A stretch of 64,000 bases of DNA from Blasia pusilla (taxonomy: Eukaryota; Marchantiophyta; Marchantiopsida; Blasiales): the NCBI GenBank assembly GCA_050084515.1, contig CM114271.1, positions 51,956,001-52,020,000 on the forward strand, given 5' to 3'. Each line of letters opens with the position of its first letter. Within the stretch, counting starts at the first letter, position 1. Shown here piece by piece: positions 23,010 through 34,672 of the stretch. The position numbers were made by a program, and so were the translations under genes. The notes under the pieces are model-generated. The model saw nothing but the letters and a program-made list of their open reading frames with translations. It did not search any database and was not told where the DNA came from.

Positions 23010-25600
23010 TTGAGATTACAACATTGTAGATATAGTGCAAGAGCCACAGTTACAGAGTCACATAGATTGCTTAGGCAACCCGTATGTGCCGCCTGGCCTC
23101 AGATTGATTTGATACTTACAAATTGGAATGCACAATGTTGTTCATTCATTAAACAGATGAAATGTTACGGCTACTGTGGAATTGTGGCATATAATATGTC
23201 CCAACTTAAGATGACGATTGAAACGACGTGCACATATCCACCATATGCGTTATGTAATGGTTACATGACGCAATATGTCATCCCTTCGCCTGGAAAATTT
23301 TAGGTCTGTCCACAATGTGTAGGCAAAACTCAAAATACAACGCATAACGTTTATATGACGCCAGCCTATATCCGGGATGTGTTGAACGTGAACCCACTTT
23401 ACCTGCAATTTCTTTCCCTTATTGATTCTAGGCTAGGCATTGAAACCAAGTACAACGGCTTTCATAGCGGGTTCTTCCAGGTTGAGAGCCTTCTTGACTG
23501 CTTGCTTGTCGCTTGGGGACTTGAGGATGAGGTTTCTACAAACTCAAATTTCTTGTATAAGAAAATACGTAATGTTTTGTTGGTAAATATGAGAATCAAT
23601 GAATTATATTCCTAGTATGTTCTCTTAATTGAGCTACCTGATCCGTCATGCGGTCTTATCATATTACCTTCTTCCTCACTTGAATCAATCTTGAGAGCTT
23701 CACAAGAAAAAGGGCAAGTCACCCATTCTATGATTGTTGATCTGTGTAGTTCATAACTCAATATACTACACAATCATCAGTACTCACCACCCGTGAAGAG
23801 GTGGCATTTATATGAAATATTTAATAACGGTAGTATTATCCTCAAGGAGCAAGACCATGTTCGAAAATAGTCCCTCAGTGATAGGCATGGCATTTCTACA
23901 GATGCCAAGCTAACCATTGAAATTGAGATTTTTCCATACCTGATTCCTTATCTCAAGGGCTACTTTGATGGTCGCTATTTGTTTGTAGATTCATAAATTG
24001 TCGAATGAGACAACTTTTCAGTGTGTTCACATTGTATAAACCGTACTTACTCATTATGCATAAACTCCGCCAATCTATTTCCCCTGACTCTCAAACCCGT
24101 TCATGCATTCTGAATAGAGAGCTTGATCAGCTTAAGCAAAAGTACCCAGAGCTCAGCAAGCAGGAGGTTTACTCCTACCTATCTAGGTACAACGTTTGTG
24201 CACAGATCCATGCGAGTCCGAGTTGGCAGAGACACCACCTAAGAGACCTGAAGACAATGATTCAGAAGTGGGAAATGCCTGATTTCTTCTTAACTATGAC
24301 TTTTGATGAGGTGTCTGACATAAGGTGGGTTGAGATAATGGATATTGAGAATATTGTGAAGAAAATTAATCCATTGTTCACATGGCGTGACGCACCTCTT
24401 GAGTGTGCTGTCTTTTTCATAATAGGTTAAAATCATTCCTCCAAAACTATGTATTAGGCGACCCATGTTTACTCGGTAACATTCAAGACTTTCTGATTAG
24501 GTACGAGTTACAAGGTAGGGGAAGCCTGCACTCACTTATTATTCTATGGGCTGATAAAAATGAAGTTGATAGGGTTACATCCGAAATTTGTTGCTATATT
24601 CCGTTTGTACATATGCAATCTGCCTAAGATAGTTCACACAGACTTCTATATCACTATGTGACAAAAAAAAGCCTTCATACGTGTAGGCCAAATGGTTACA
24701 TTGTTAAGGGCATTAGGAAACATGGTCCATATTTTTGTATGGGTTTCCCGGTTCCAACCAACACTGATGTGACTCCTGCCATAGATCAAACAACCTTGAA
24801 GTGGAACTACTACACGTCTGGCACTAAACACAAAATGTGATTCCTTATCATCTTGCCATCTTATTGCTATGGGGTGCTCATGTGAATTTATAGCTTGTTA
24901 CAAATGTTTTGTGGTCCTTCTATCTTCTCAAATATGCCTTAAAATATGGACCTCATGGTGCCCTCGACATTACAACTGAATGTGCAAAACACTTGGGTCT
25001 TGAAGGTCTAGATGAAACTAGGTTGCAACTAATATTTGGCTTAGTATTGAATAGATCAATCTCCTCCACTAAAGTTGCAGTCACTGCCTTGAAGATTCCT
25101 ATTATATACCGATCACAAGGAGTAGATTTTGTTGACTGCAGCCCGCCACACAGACAAACAAGCTTAGATAGAAGTGCAACAACAATATGTATACACCCAA
25201 TGACTATATATTGCCAATGACCCCATTGTTTATCAGACCTTACATTCACTACTTTTTGGGAGGGATATGAAGTTCTTAATCTTCTCACAAAGTGCTGCGT
25301 TAACTTTGTCGGCCAAGACTTGGTAGGGAACTTTGTCTATAAGACTTAGTGGCTTGTACACTTTACAGAGTACCACCCACTTCAAGAATGGAACGAGTTT
25401 TTTAACACAATCTTGTTATACAATATCTCCTTTAGATCTAAGTTCCATATACTAAGTGTAACATCACCAGCATGGACTTACCTGCATGAGTGTATTCATA
25501 GAAAAATATTCCACACTGAATCATGCATTGTTGATGAAATTCAAAGACATGCAACTTCTAACCTCTCGACCCAAGTTCATGCCATTGAGATAATATAGAA
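23010..25600 (+). pseudogene. Helitron Rep (HUH, Y2) N-terminal half, broken
   Basis: Pieces in shifting frames follow the plant Helitron order. A Cys-rich N-terminal region (CGIVAYNM, CNGYMTQYVIPSPG, about 23170-23300) is followed by MTPAYIRDVLNVNPLYLQ (23355), KLTIEIEIFPYLIP..KGYFDGRY (about 23910-23985) and a long frame at 24005-24430 including PDFFLTMTFDEVSDIRW. The HUH site reads GRGSLHSLI (about 24520), where the family has HxH, so the second histidine is lost. The tyrosine motif YLLKYALK at 24921-24944 keeps both tyrosines. Stops and frame changes near 24428, 24626 and 24838 make this inactive. Confidence 0.85.
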
Positions 25601-25715
25601 AGAAATAGAGATTATTGGACCTCATTTTCAATTCAACCAATGTATTGAGTCCTTTCTTGTTGTTAGTACACCATCTACGCAAGAGGAACCCACCGCCCAA
25701 TCCACAGATCAACAA

Positions 25716-27089
25716 GGTCTTTCACTCCATTTATTGAACGAAGAGCAACATGATCTATACCATAGGATCCGAGATCTATCCTCCAATTTTGTGCTAATCA
25801 TTGATCCACCAGACTATGTTAAGATATTCTTTATGCACTTCATGCAGTCATACTAGTCTAGTCACTCTATTCCCACCTTGCTCATTGCTACAACAGGAAT
25901 TGTTGCAATTTGACTGCACAACATGGCTATCACTATCACATTTGGCTATACCAATAAAAGGCGACTTACCTTCCATGCAAACAACCTCGGATCAATACGT
26001 GCGCTTAAGGGATGCGAAAGTTGTTGTTATAGACAAGTGTTCTATGCTAACTCCCCGCTTGATACAGATTGTTGCGCTAAAGTTGCATAAAGTTATCCCA
26101 TCACCTAGCCTTAGCCCTTTCTTGACTAAACTTGTAATCGTATAAGATGATCTTTGCCAATTATCCCCCGTGTGCCGCCCTATGTGTTGTTTTTGTCACA
26201 TTTCTTCCTCCCCATTCTATCTTACGATGGAAAAATTTACCCTTTCCATTTGAGTTCCTAATTTGAGTTCCTAAGTTTCTTGTCAAACATGCACAAAGAG
26301 TTACCGACACAAGAATTGATAGATAGTTGTCTTGGTGGGTGCTTTTTTAATGAGAATATTGCCTCCGATTATATAGACAAAGAAACTCATATTATTTGTA
26401 CACACCGTACCGATGTGCAATTATTCAACCTTATTGCACTCTGCAGACTATTTGGTGTAGCTGAGATCTTCCTAGTACATGTCACCACAGATACTCCCCA
26501 TGATCCACAATTTAATGAATGGATATGCGATACACAGTTTCATGAGTTGTAGTTTTTAGCTATCGGCTACACAATGTTGCTCACGGCAAACATTGACATA
26601 GCAAACCAAGCTGCGAACGGTGCACAAGCTACCGTTCTAGATTATACATACAATCAGAATGACCTTGTTGCTATAACAACAAGCATTCACTCAAGAAGCG
26701 CTATCATTCGTGTTACTCTAACAAATTTTGCTACTCTGAGATATGGGCCCAACTAGAAATACCACGAACGTACATTTCCTTTAGTTCTTGGGCACGCCAT
26801 GACAGGGCACAAGAGTCAAGGCCTCACCGTCAAAGGCAAGTGCTTACTCAATATGAGATCAGCGTTTGCATGTGGACTAACTTATAATTATGTCATGCTC
26901 TCTAAAGTCCAAACCATGCCACAACTACAAATCCTCAATGATTTCGTACTTGAGGATTTCAAGGTCTTTAATCAACAGGGTGATACAACTTGTAGAGTGG
27001 ATGCTAGAGCAATGGCAACCAACTATGGTTCACTAAGAAGCCATGCAAGGAGGTCAGCTATAGCAGCCTATGCCTTAATTGTAACATAA
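25716..27089 (+). pseudogene. Helitron Pif1-type helicase, broken
   Basis: LLNEEQHDLYHRIRDL (from about 25730) is the family entry. The expected Walker A loop is missing, apparently by a deletion near 25830. The Walker B region reads KVVVIDKCSML (about 26018-26050), with lysine where the family has DE. Later pieces are DYIDKETHIICTHRTDVQ (about 26370), MLLTANIDIANQAANGAQ (26574) and the motif VI region GHAMTGHKSQGLTVKGK..LTYNYVMLSKV (26792-26918). Several stops interrupt the frame. It would have unwound DNA during rolling-circle transposition. Confidence 0.85.
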
Positions 27090-27306
27090 ATTGTTGGACA
27101 AGAAAGTGCAGCACCACATTTTGCTCCCATCCTAATTAGAGATAACGGTTCAGATAATTACCATAAACCTACTCCGAATATGCAAGGTGTTCAACCATAG
27201 CTTGATCAACACAGCCATAAGGAGACTCTGGTTTGTACAACCATATGTGTGGAAGAATTTTATTTTTAATGTTACAAGTAGGTTGAACTAACAATAACAC
27301 CTTCAG

Positions 27307-28024
27307 GTACCAAAGTCCTATGACGAGTTTGCTAAGATGATACTCGATGACATGCCTACCTTACTTGATGAGCCCACTATTCAATCTGTGTCACCAACCG
27401 ATGCACAACTTCGATATGAAAACAAACTTGGGTTAAACCACTCCCATTGGTAAGAAGGAATCACAAGCCGGCAGATCAGCCGCATGAAAGACTAACGCAA
27501 ATCTTGGGCAACTTCATTCAAGGAATTAAGAAAGCAGCCACCGGCCATAGGTACTTATTTCACTCACCTAATTTTTACCTATTCTGTTGTAAAATCTGTT
27601 TCTCTCCATCTACTTGAATTTTACTTACAATATACTACACGCACTCATGGACACGAAAGGAGATCATGACTCACAAGGATGTTGAGTTCAATGAATTGGA
27701 GCTTATGTGACAACAAGTTGCGGTGCATCATGCAAGACTAACTAGGGAATAAAACCCAATCAGTTCCAATAGCTTCATGTTATCATGCAGCTCCCTCTTG
27801 AAATGTTGATAAGTCTGTCGTCCGTAAAGGCTGCCTACCTACTTGACCATATGAAAATAGCCCGAGAAGCCGGAGCGATTTTTGAGTACCCATCTGATGC
27901 AACTCACAATCTTACTTCACCACATTCAACTTCGTCTTCACATTACACAGATGATGTCCTACCTCTTCACCTTCTCCAGCCTCATTTTTACATCGACAGC
28001 ACCTCGTACGAGGATCCTATATAG
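27307..28024 (+). other. Coding-like remains after the Helitron helicase
   Basis: The frame from a possible splice acceptor at 27306 reads VPKSYDEFAKMILDDMPTLL and continues about 50 codons. A second piece ends near 27550 at CATAG|GTACTT, and a third open frame lies at 27785-28024. They are acidic and Leu-rich and match no family I know. They could be the Helitron protein's C-terminal end or captured host exons. Confidence 0.35.
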
Positions 28025-28710
28025 TGACAATTATGTCTACATGTAATTATATATAGTGAAGCTGATTGCACTTATCGCCTCTCGGCTCTTCCTCTTGACA
28101 GACTTACTTTCAATGTGATTCTCACCCATGTACTATGATTCATTATTTATGCCATGTATGCAGTTCAACAAGAAGACTTAAAAAATACGCACCAATGTTA
28201 AGCCTTGCTTGCTTTTTATTACATATTCTTGAGTGACAAATCCTGCCTCTCCATGCATTCAAATCTTGAATTTTCAAGCTCAAGTGTCTTTGTCATTTTT
28301 ATGTTGTTACACCGTTGGACATTGTCTCACAATTGATTTTGCACACCTACATGGTGTCCAATTTTTGCTACCCAAGTTTAGACATATTTTGGTGTATGTA
28401 TTTAAGCTAATTTACAGTGGTTTCTTCTGCATGCTGAGACCATCTCCAACCTTGGCAACTTAAACATATGTTCATTTTCATGAATACAAACTTCATTGTC
28501 GTTGTATTGATTAATTCAAGGTCACTTTTTTCAATACGTTCATTGCATGTGTTGAGTAATTACTACATCATGTGATACATAGAAATAAAATACTGGTATT
28601 TAATAATATGTACATCACGTCACCAACTTTTATTTCACACATGTTTGAGTTTAACAAGATACACACATTTTCCATGTTACTTCACCCATGTCTTGTAATG
28701 TTGTTTTACA

Positions 28711-29158
28711 GGGGAAAACTTTAGGCGGAAAGCAGACCACTACCTAGTGTACCGTGTCTCGCACAATGAGGCATCGTGCAACAAACGGCACAAGAGGCGT
28801 CGATCAATCAACACAGAGGTGGAGCTGCCAACCATGGGCGACCCTATCTACTGCATCGATAATATCCCAATATCGTTATTTGAGGCATCATTAAAAAACA
28901 TATGCATTGTTCAAGAGTGCCTTGATGAAGGAGCAAAATGATATTCTAAGTCTTGTAATACGTTTAGTGGTCGAAGACGACAAAGACAATGTAGAGAGAC
29001 TTCTTGATGCGCAATACCAGATCAAGCAAATTCAGAGGAAGCTACTTCTACTTCAGAAACATTGCCTATACAACTATAGCTATGATCATGACCTCCACAA
29101 GTTTATTTTAGATTTGCAGAACTTGTGTGACGACAAGAAGCCTGGTCTTGTATATTAG
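28711..29158 (+). other. Unidentified coding-like segment, possible Helitron passenger
   Basis: A possible acceptor (GTTTTACAG|GGG, 28703-28711) precedes an open frame from 28747 with a basic patch (KRHKRRRS) and a conserved-looking stretch to 28938. The frame then shifts by one and continues at 28907-29158 with a Leu/Gln-rich, probably coiled-coil region (DAQYQIKQIQRKLLLLQKH). One frameshift or a missed intron would join the two. I do not recognise the protein. Its place right behind the Helitron helicase suggests a captured gene fragment. Confidence 0.35.
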
Positions 29159-29160
29159 TT

Positions 29161-30287
29161 TAGTGTCAACACTATTGCTCACCAGTTAGGTCTCCTTCAC
29201 TTATGTAGCCTTACGGTATTCATGGTTGTCTATTGCTCTCTACACCTATTGCTGCCGAATATGTCTTCAGATTCACAAACTTGAAGAGTTATAGCTACTG
29301 CCACATGATTATCTTCCATATGTTTCTTCTTGACTAAGACATTGCCTATGTAATCTGAATTGCTTGCAACTCTGGTAATGTTCTCGTGCAATGCTGAATA
29401 CTTAATTGAACATTACGCTGGTAATCGTGCAATCTTTGAATACTTAATTGAACATTACATGCAGCATGCAAATCTGTGCCTGTTGCATTGATTTCACTTT
29501 GGCATGTGCTTACTTTACTTTTCATATTTCAATTTAGTAAGGCCATTTTCAAACATTTCACTTTATATATATTTAACAAACACTTTGATGTCATCTTCTT
29601 TCTGGAACAGATTGTTCGCATTCACAAGTCGGCATGTATAAGAATATCTTTAGCAGAAAGACATGGCATCCCTATAAATAAGCTTGCTCATTGTTAACAT
29701 TTCATGAGTACATTATATTCAAGGCACAATGTACATTAAAACGTTCCCAACCTAGCACTCCAGTTCACTATTGCACTACACCGTCGCGCTATACTACTAA
29801 ATCGTGAACTACCAACTATCGGCTTATCCTCGTACCATTCAACCTCCGGTCCCTCAATCAACTTGGAACGCTAATCCAACTATCAATTGGAATGTAAACC
29901 TCAGTGTCGAAAGTGGTCCGATTCTCCGTTGGGTTAAAGATTGATATACCTGCATTTCATATTGACAATTTCACTAATGCACACACGGTCACTACCCAGT
30001 GCAACACTTTTTTACGCGATGATTTTACCCAATAACTTTGTACAACTCTCATCGACTTTTCTGGCTATCTTCATTTATCTGCCCTACCCTAACAAGTATC
30101 CGGGGCCGCATACTTGTTACTCTCTACAATAATTAATACCCTACATTCTAAACATACTACAAATGCATGCACAAAAGAAAAATAATACGATATTTCTACT
30201 TTGTCTTAAAGGTAGATAGATGAAAGTAGTTTTTAATACGTGCCCGAATCTTCAGCCGTTCAAGTCGACCCAACCCTAAAACAATAA
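29161..30287. other. Intergenic DNA, no supported gene
   Basis: AT-rich sequence without recognisable coding content. The Helitron 3' end may lie in this stretch. Confidence 0.5.
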
Positions 30288-33200
30288 ATGCATCATCGTT
30301 CAAGTCAAGAGAGGAGACAGACGGCTTTGCCTCGCCGACACGGAAATGGGATGGCTGGAACTCCCACCCTAGATGGAACCTTCAAGGAAGGGGAAGCAGC
30401 TTCAGGCTATGGCGGCGGCGGACAGACAGACTCGTACGAGGGCCCAGCACTAGAAGCTGCCAGTCCGAAAAATGTTACATCTGCAGAGAGTAAGGCGAGG
30501 TTTATCTCGAGAAACCAAGAAACAAGTCAAGATGTGAGGAGAGATGTGGAGATGGGCGACGTGAGAGTGCCACAAGGAGAAATGTGGGCACTAGACCAGC
30601 GTTTGGACCAGCCACTGGGACCCGGGTCTTCTCGCATTCGGGTCATAAACGATGGCACAAAGGTTCTACTCTATTCCATTCTGCTCTCAACGTCTCGTCA
30701 GCTGCCCCCTCCCTTCCCCTCCCCTCTCCTAATGATTTCCCCATGCTACTGCTTGTATTCGGTTTCTTGCAATTCGTTTCTCTCTAAGGAGTGTCCGTGG
30801 TGGTAATCTAGAGCTCACTGTCTGCTCAAGCTCGTCGAGGTCTACCGCAGATGCCCCGTAGTAGTCTTTGTCATATGGGACAGGGTCGAGACCCATGTCG
30901 AGGCTTGTTCTGTGGAGGAGGGATGGATTCGCAGTCTCTCTCCATGCATTCGTAATCGTGGTCAATCCCTAAGTTCGGCCTTCCAGAGCCCCCGGGAACC
31001 GTGGCTGACATTCACTTCTGTGCCATCTCAAGCGTCGCCCACTTCTTTAGACGTTCGCTGACGAGTCCATGGATGGGTTCACTGACAGAAGCTCCCACCT
31101 CCGACTTGTGCCAGCGGAAAGGCGCTTCTGAGTTTGAATAAGAGCAGAGATCGACAGAGGGGCAGTGAGAGTTGCGTCCTGTCAGATCGTGCGGATTCTC
31201 TCTGGGATAACCCTTGCAGCTCCTCGTGGAGATCAAGTAACATCTCCACTCACGATTCGTTTATGCGTCGGACGCGTTTAGCAGACTCAGTCTTTACTAG
31301 GACAAGAGCCTTAAAATTGCAATTCAGTGTTTCGTCTTCTTGTCTAGCTAAAGAAGACGAAGGCGTCACATCGTTTTGGGCAAGCAGCGGGCGGCAGAAT
31401 CACCTAGGTCCACTTCCAGTCCAGGGGCTTCAGGGCATGAGTGATTCAGTCCTACCAGTTCGCAAGCCAACCCAAAACGTCTGTTTCGCACGGCGGGCAG
31501 GAGCTGGGTCATGAGCGCCGGCTTTGCGCACTCGTCCAATTCAGCGAAATTAGGAGGCTGATAGTGGAAACGCAATCCCTGTCCATACACATGGGCAGAC
31601 TTGTGGATGTGGGCCGCGCCGGAATCCTGGCTATGGCGTTGGCAGATCGTGGATTGACGGTGAGGTGGGCCGACTGTGCAGGTGTTGCCGTTTGCCACAT
31701 TGATACTTCTGGCGTTCCAAAGTCTTGGGATCGTGTATGGTGATTTGGATACATCAGCACTGTTCGTGTTCCGAAGTACATCTCTTGGAGGGCTGACGTC
31801 TAACAGTCGTGATGACATTTTAGGAGCTCTCTCTCTCATAGTACACACGATTACGCTTATACCCCTCATCAAGTACACGTTCATAGTCCTGAGAGCGGAT
31901 GATGGTGTTGAAGGTGCGTATGATTCTGTGTTGTCTGCTGCATCATTTTGGTGGGTTCCAGATGCTTGTATGGTCATGATTTGGGCAGCCACGGTTAGGT
32001 CGTGCACCCATGCGTTGCACGACCTAACCTTTACGAAGCCCCAACAGGTTTTGTCGATAATGCTGGGCTATGTCACTAGGCTTCGTGGAGGAAGCTAGGA
32101 TTTATCCATGATGTGGTCCCAACCTGTTTCTGTCCATGCAATGCTCACGTTTATTTGGATTGAGGTGTTCATGTCTGGAGAGGACCGTGGCCTCACAGAC
32201 CGTGTTTGGAGAAGAGCAAATTCCTTCAGTTCCTGCTCCTATTGCTTGTTCTCTCGAGCACTTGTATCGTAATCGGAGATGGGATCTTAACTCCGGCTAT
32301 ATCAGGTTGATCTCTGACATTTGAATGTAGTACATGCTCACAGTGTTCGACCTAGATGTCTATGTGAGACCTAAGCTTTTAGTACAACGAGCAGACCGAT
32401 TGAAGGGACAGTGCGTCGCGTGCAAGAATTGAATTGATCGTTTACCTGTGTTGCACACAAGGCCTTGGTGGAGCTGTGCTAGTGTGATGATCTTTACCTT
32501 TCATATTCATGACAGGTCTCATATCAGATTGGGAGGATCATGATGCGATTACTCATCTGATCAGCTTCTCCATCTTTTGTGTTGCAGTGCTTTCAGCTGT
32601 CGATGGAATAAAAGCAGATTCCAGTAAGATTTATCAGATTAAGTCACGGTTGTAGGACTCAAAGATCCTAGATCATGGCAACCCAAGCGGGTTGCTATGA
32701 TTTTTATGGTCAGATGGCCATACGCAGTACTCTCAGATGTTTCATGTCTTTCACCGCTGCAGAAGTTGTGGCACTTCCATTCTTGAAAGGAGTAGGGTCT
32801 GGAAATGGAATGCAAATGGGGGCTTGAATCTGACTTGGCCCATGTGTTTGTTGCTGCAGCAGCTACGGTGGTGTTCATAACCTTAACAATATTGATATTG
32901 TTATTTACTATGCAATGATTTGGGACTGGCCAGATTGGAATCCTCATTGCTCCAGTGGTGATGATGTAGTTCCTGGTCAATGGTATGATTGGCATCTACA
33001 ACATTTGCAAGTACGATAACTTTGTGTTCCAAGCCTTCTCTCCAAAGTTTGGAATTCAATATCTAATCAGGAACAAGAGGCAAGGGTGGTCATCACTCGG
33101 AGGAATTGTCCTATGCATCACTAGCAAATTGCGCCCGATTACAAGCTCTCCTGTATCAGTTATAATCTGGTAAAGCAAGCATCATTTAATTTGTCTACAC

Positions 33201-34672
33201 CTAACAGTAGTTTGAAGAGTTCAAAGCTTTTTCATTCTGTGGTTATCTGATGTGACCTACATCCTCATATGAATGTATGTAATTCTGTCTACTGATTGGG
33301 TCACAGGGCAAAAGCATTGTTTGCTCATTTGGGTCAATTCTCTGCATAATCTTTTCAGGTGGGAAAGTATTTTTTTCCACTTTCTGCTAATGCACCCTCT
33401 TTCATTTTTTATAATTTGGCAAAGGATGATGCCCTTTACAAAATTATAAAAAATGCTGCAGTTTTCCTCACTGTAGGGAAAGGGAGTTCATTGATCCGGG
33501 TATCAGCAGTATAGCCTGTTTATGTTGAATGGTGCGTTTTACAGTTCAGTTCCAAGTAAGATGTTGTACAACCTTCTCAACTCGTGCCAGTGTTGTTCCC
33601 AAGTCAGAAAAATTCAAGATTATAATAACATTGTTGTCATTATTGTTGTGCTTCAGATTTGCTATGCTGGCCAATGTTTGTCCTCGCAGCCTCGATTGCC
33701 AGTCAAGCAATAATATCTGTGACATTCTCTATTGTGAAACAATCAATGGCTCTCGGGTGCTCTCCATGTGTTAAAATTCTGCACACTTCAAATAATCTGA
33801 TGGGTCAGGTGTACATTCCTGAGATCACCTGGATTGTCATTATCCTCTGCCTCATCATAACAGCTGGCTTCCGAAGTTTAGGGATATAGTAGGCTATATA
33901 CAAACCCTGAACCCTAAACGCAGCTCCGCAATGCCAGTCTGCTCCGTTTGGCCCCCGAAGTTAATTTTCCGTCACTGTTTTAATAGTGTCTGTAATTGGT
34001 CTGATCATTTTACTTGCTTGCACTTGCACTCGGTTATTGCCCCCCCGAGTTAATTTTCCGTGGATTTAGATCCTGAGTGTTGCCCCTCTCCATTTGGAGT
34101 TTGAGTTCCTTTGGGGTTGAAGTAGTAACAATTCAGGTCAAGATTGCCGATCCAAAGCAATTGGCAATTCTGCTTGTATGCAAAAGCAGAGAATATACAC
34201 TGTCAATCAGACACAACAAAAGGGCTGAAGGTGTGTCATGTGCAGGTACTGCTTAGTTGGAGTGATGCTATCTTCCTTACTTTCTTGGTGAGGTTCCGGC
34301 ACAAAAACCTCTGGTTGGCTTTGTTATTTCTGGTTATATTTGGAGCTGGGGAGTTGAGTGCCCTTGCTGTGGCTGCCATGATGCTCATTATATTGTATGT
34401 CTGGCACTTTGTGCTGGGTCTCAGTCCTGAGCTTGGTTTGGTTAGAGTTCCCCTGAAATCATCACGTCATTGGAAGACCGTCCCCAGATCTTGGCCCCTT
34501 TTTGCCAACAAGGACTTGAATGGGGCAATCTGCCAATTTGGATGCCTTCACCCCTGAGTCAGATGATGGTGATGACAACGAAGATAGTAAGGATGAGTTG
34601 GTCTTGCTGGGAAAGGACAAAGACATTGGAGTGGTTTATCTGCGAGGCAACATGTCACCAGAGCAAGGTTAG
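30288..34672 (+). pseudogene. KUP/HAK/KT potassium transporter pseudogene
   Basis: Conserved exons appear in the right order. The N-terminus has MWALDQRLDQPLG (about 30582-30620). TM1-2 follows an acceptor at 31680 ([50 protein letters not shown]). Next come [15 protein letters not shown] (ending 32305), VLSAVDGIKAD (32588-32623), a transmembrane exon from 32860 (FGTGQIGILIAPVV, GWSSLGGIVLCIT), ALFAHLGQFSA (about 33310), GAFYSSVP, and [20 protein letters not shown] (about 33660-33890). C-terminal pieces lie at 34235-34672. Intact members are plasma-membrane proteins of about 780-850 residues that take up K+. Here TGA at 32916 and TAG at 32967 break the transmembrane exon, the GGTFALYSLLCRH segment after 31915 is scrambled, and much of the C-terminal domain is missing. 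Confidence 0.85.
31993..32029. repeat. Perfect 14-bp inverted repeat inside the KUP pseudogene
   Basis: GGTTAGGTCGTGCA (31993-32006) is exactly complementary to 32016-32029, with a 9-nt loop CCCATGCGT. It lies just past the point where the transporter reading frame loses homology (about 31930), so it may belong to the event that disrupted the gene. Confidence 0.85.

Larger units (their letters stand above)
22990..29160 (+). mobile_element. Decayed autonomous Helitron
   Basis: The plus strand carries, in order, a Helitron-like N-terminal zinc-finger region, a rolling-circle Rep domain with HUH and Y2 motifs, and a Pif1-family helicase, all broken by stops and frame changes. Unassigned coding-like pieces follow to 29158. 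Ends are uncertain: I did not find a convincing CTRR 3' end with its hairpin. The bounds given are those of the coding remains. Autonomous Helitrons encode a single Rep-helicase, which fits this order. Confidence 0.8.

Noticed and set aside
31366-32007. Minus-strand open frame of 213 codons
   Set aside because: It is antisense to the KUP/HAK exon, which has clear homology on the plus strand.
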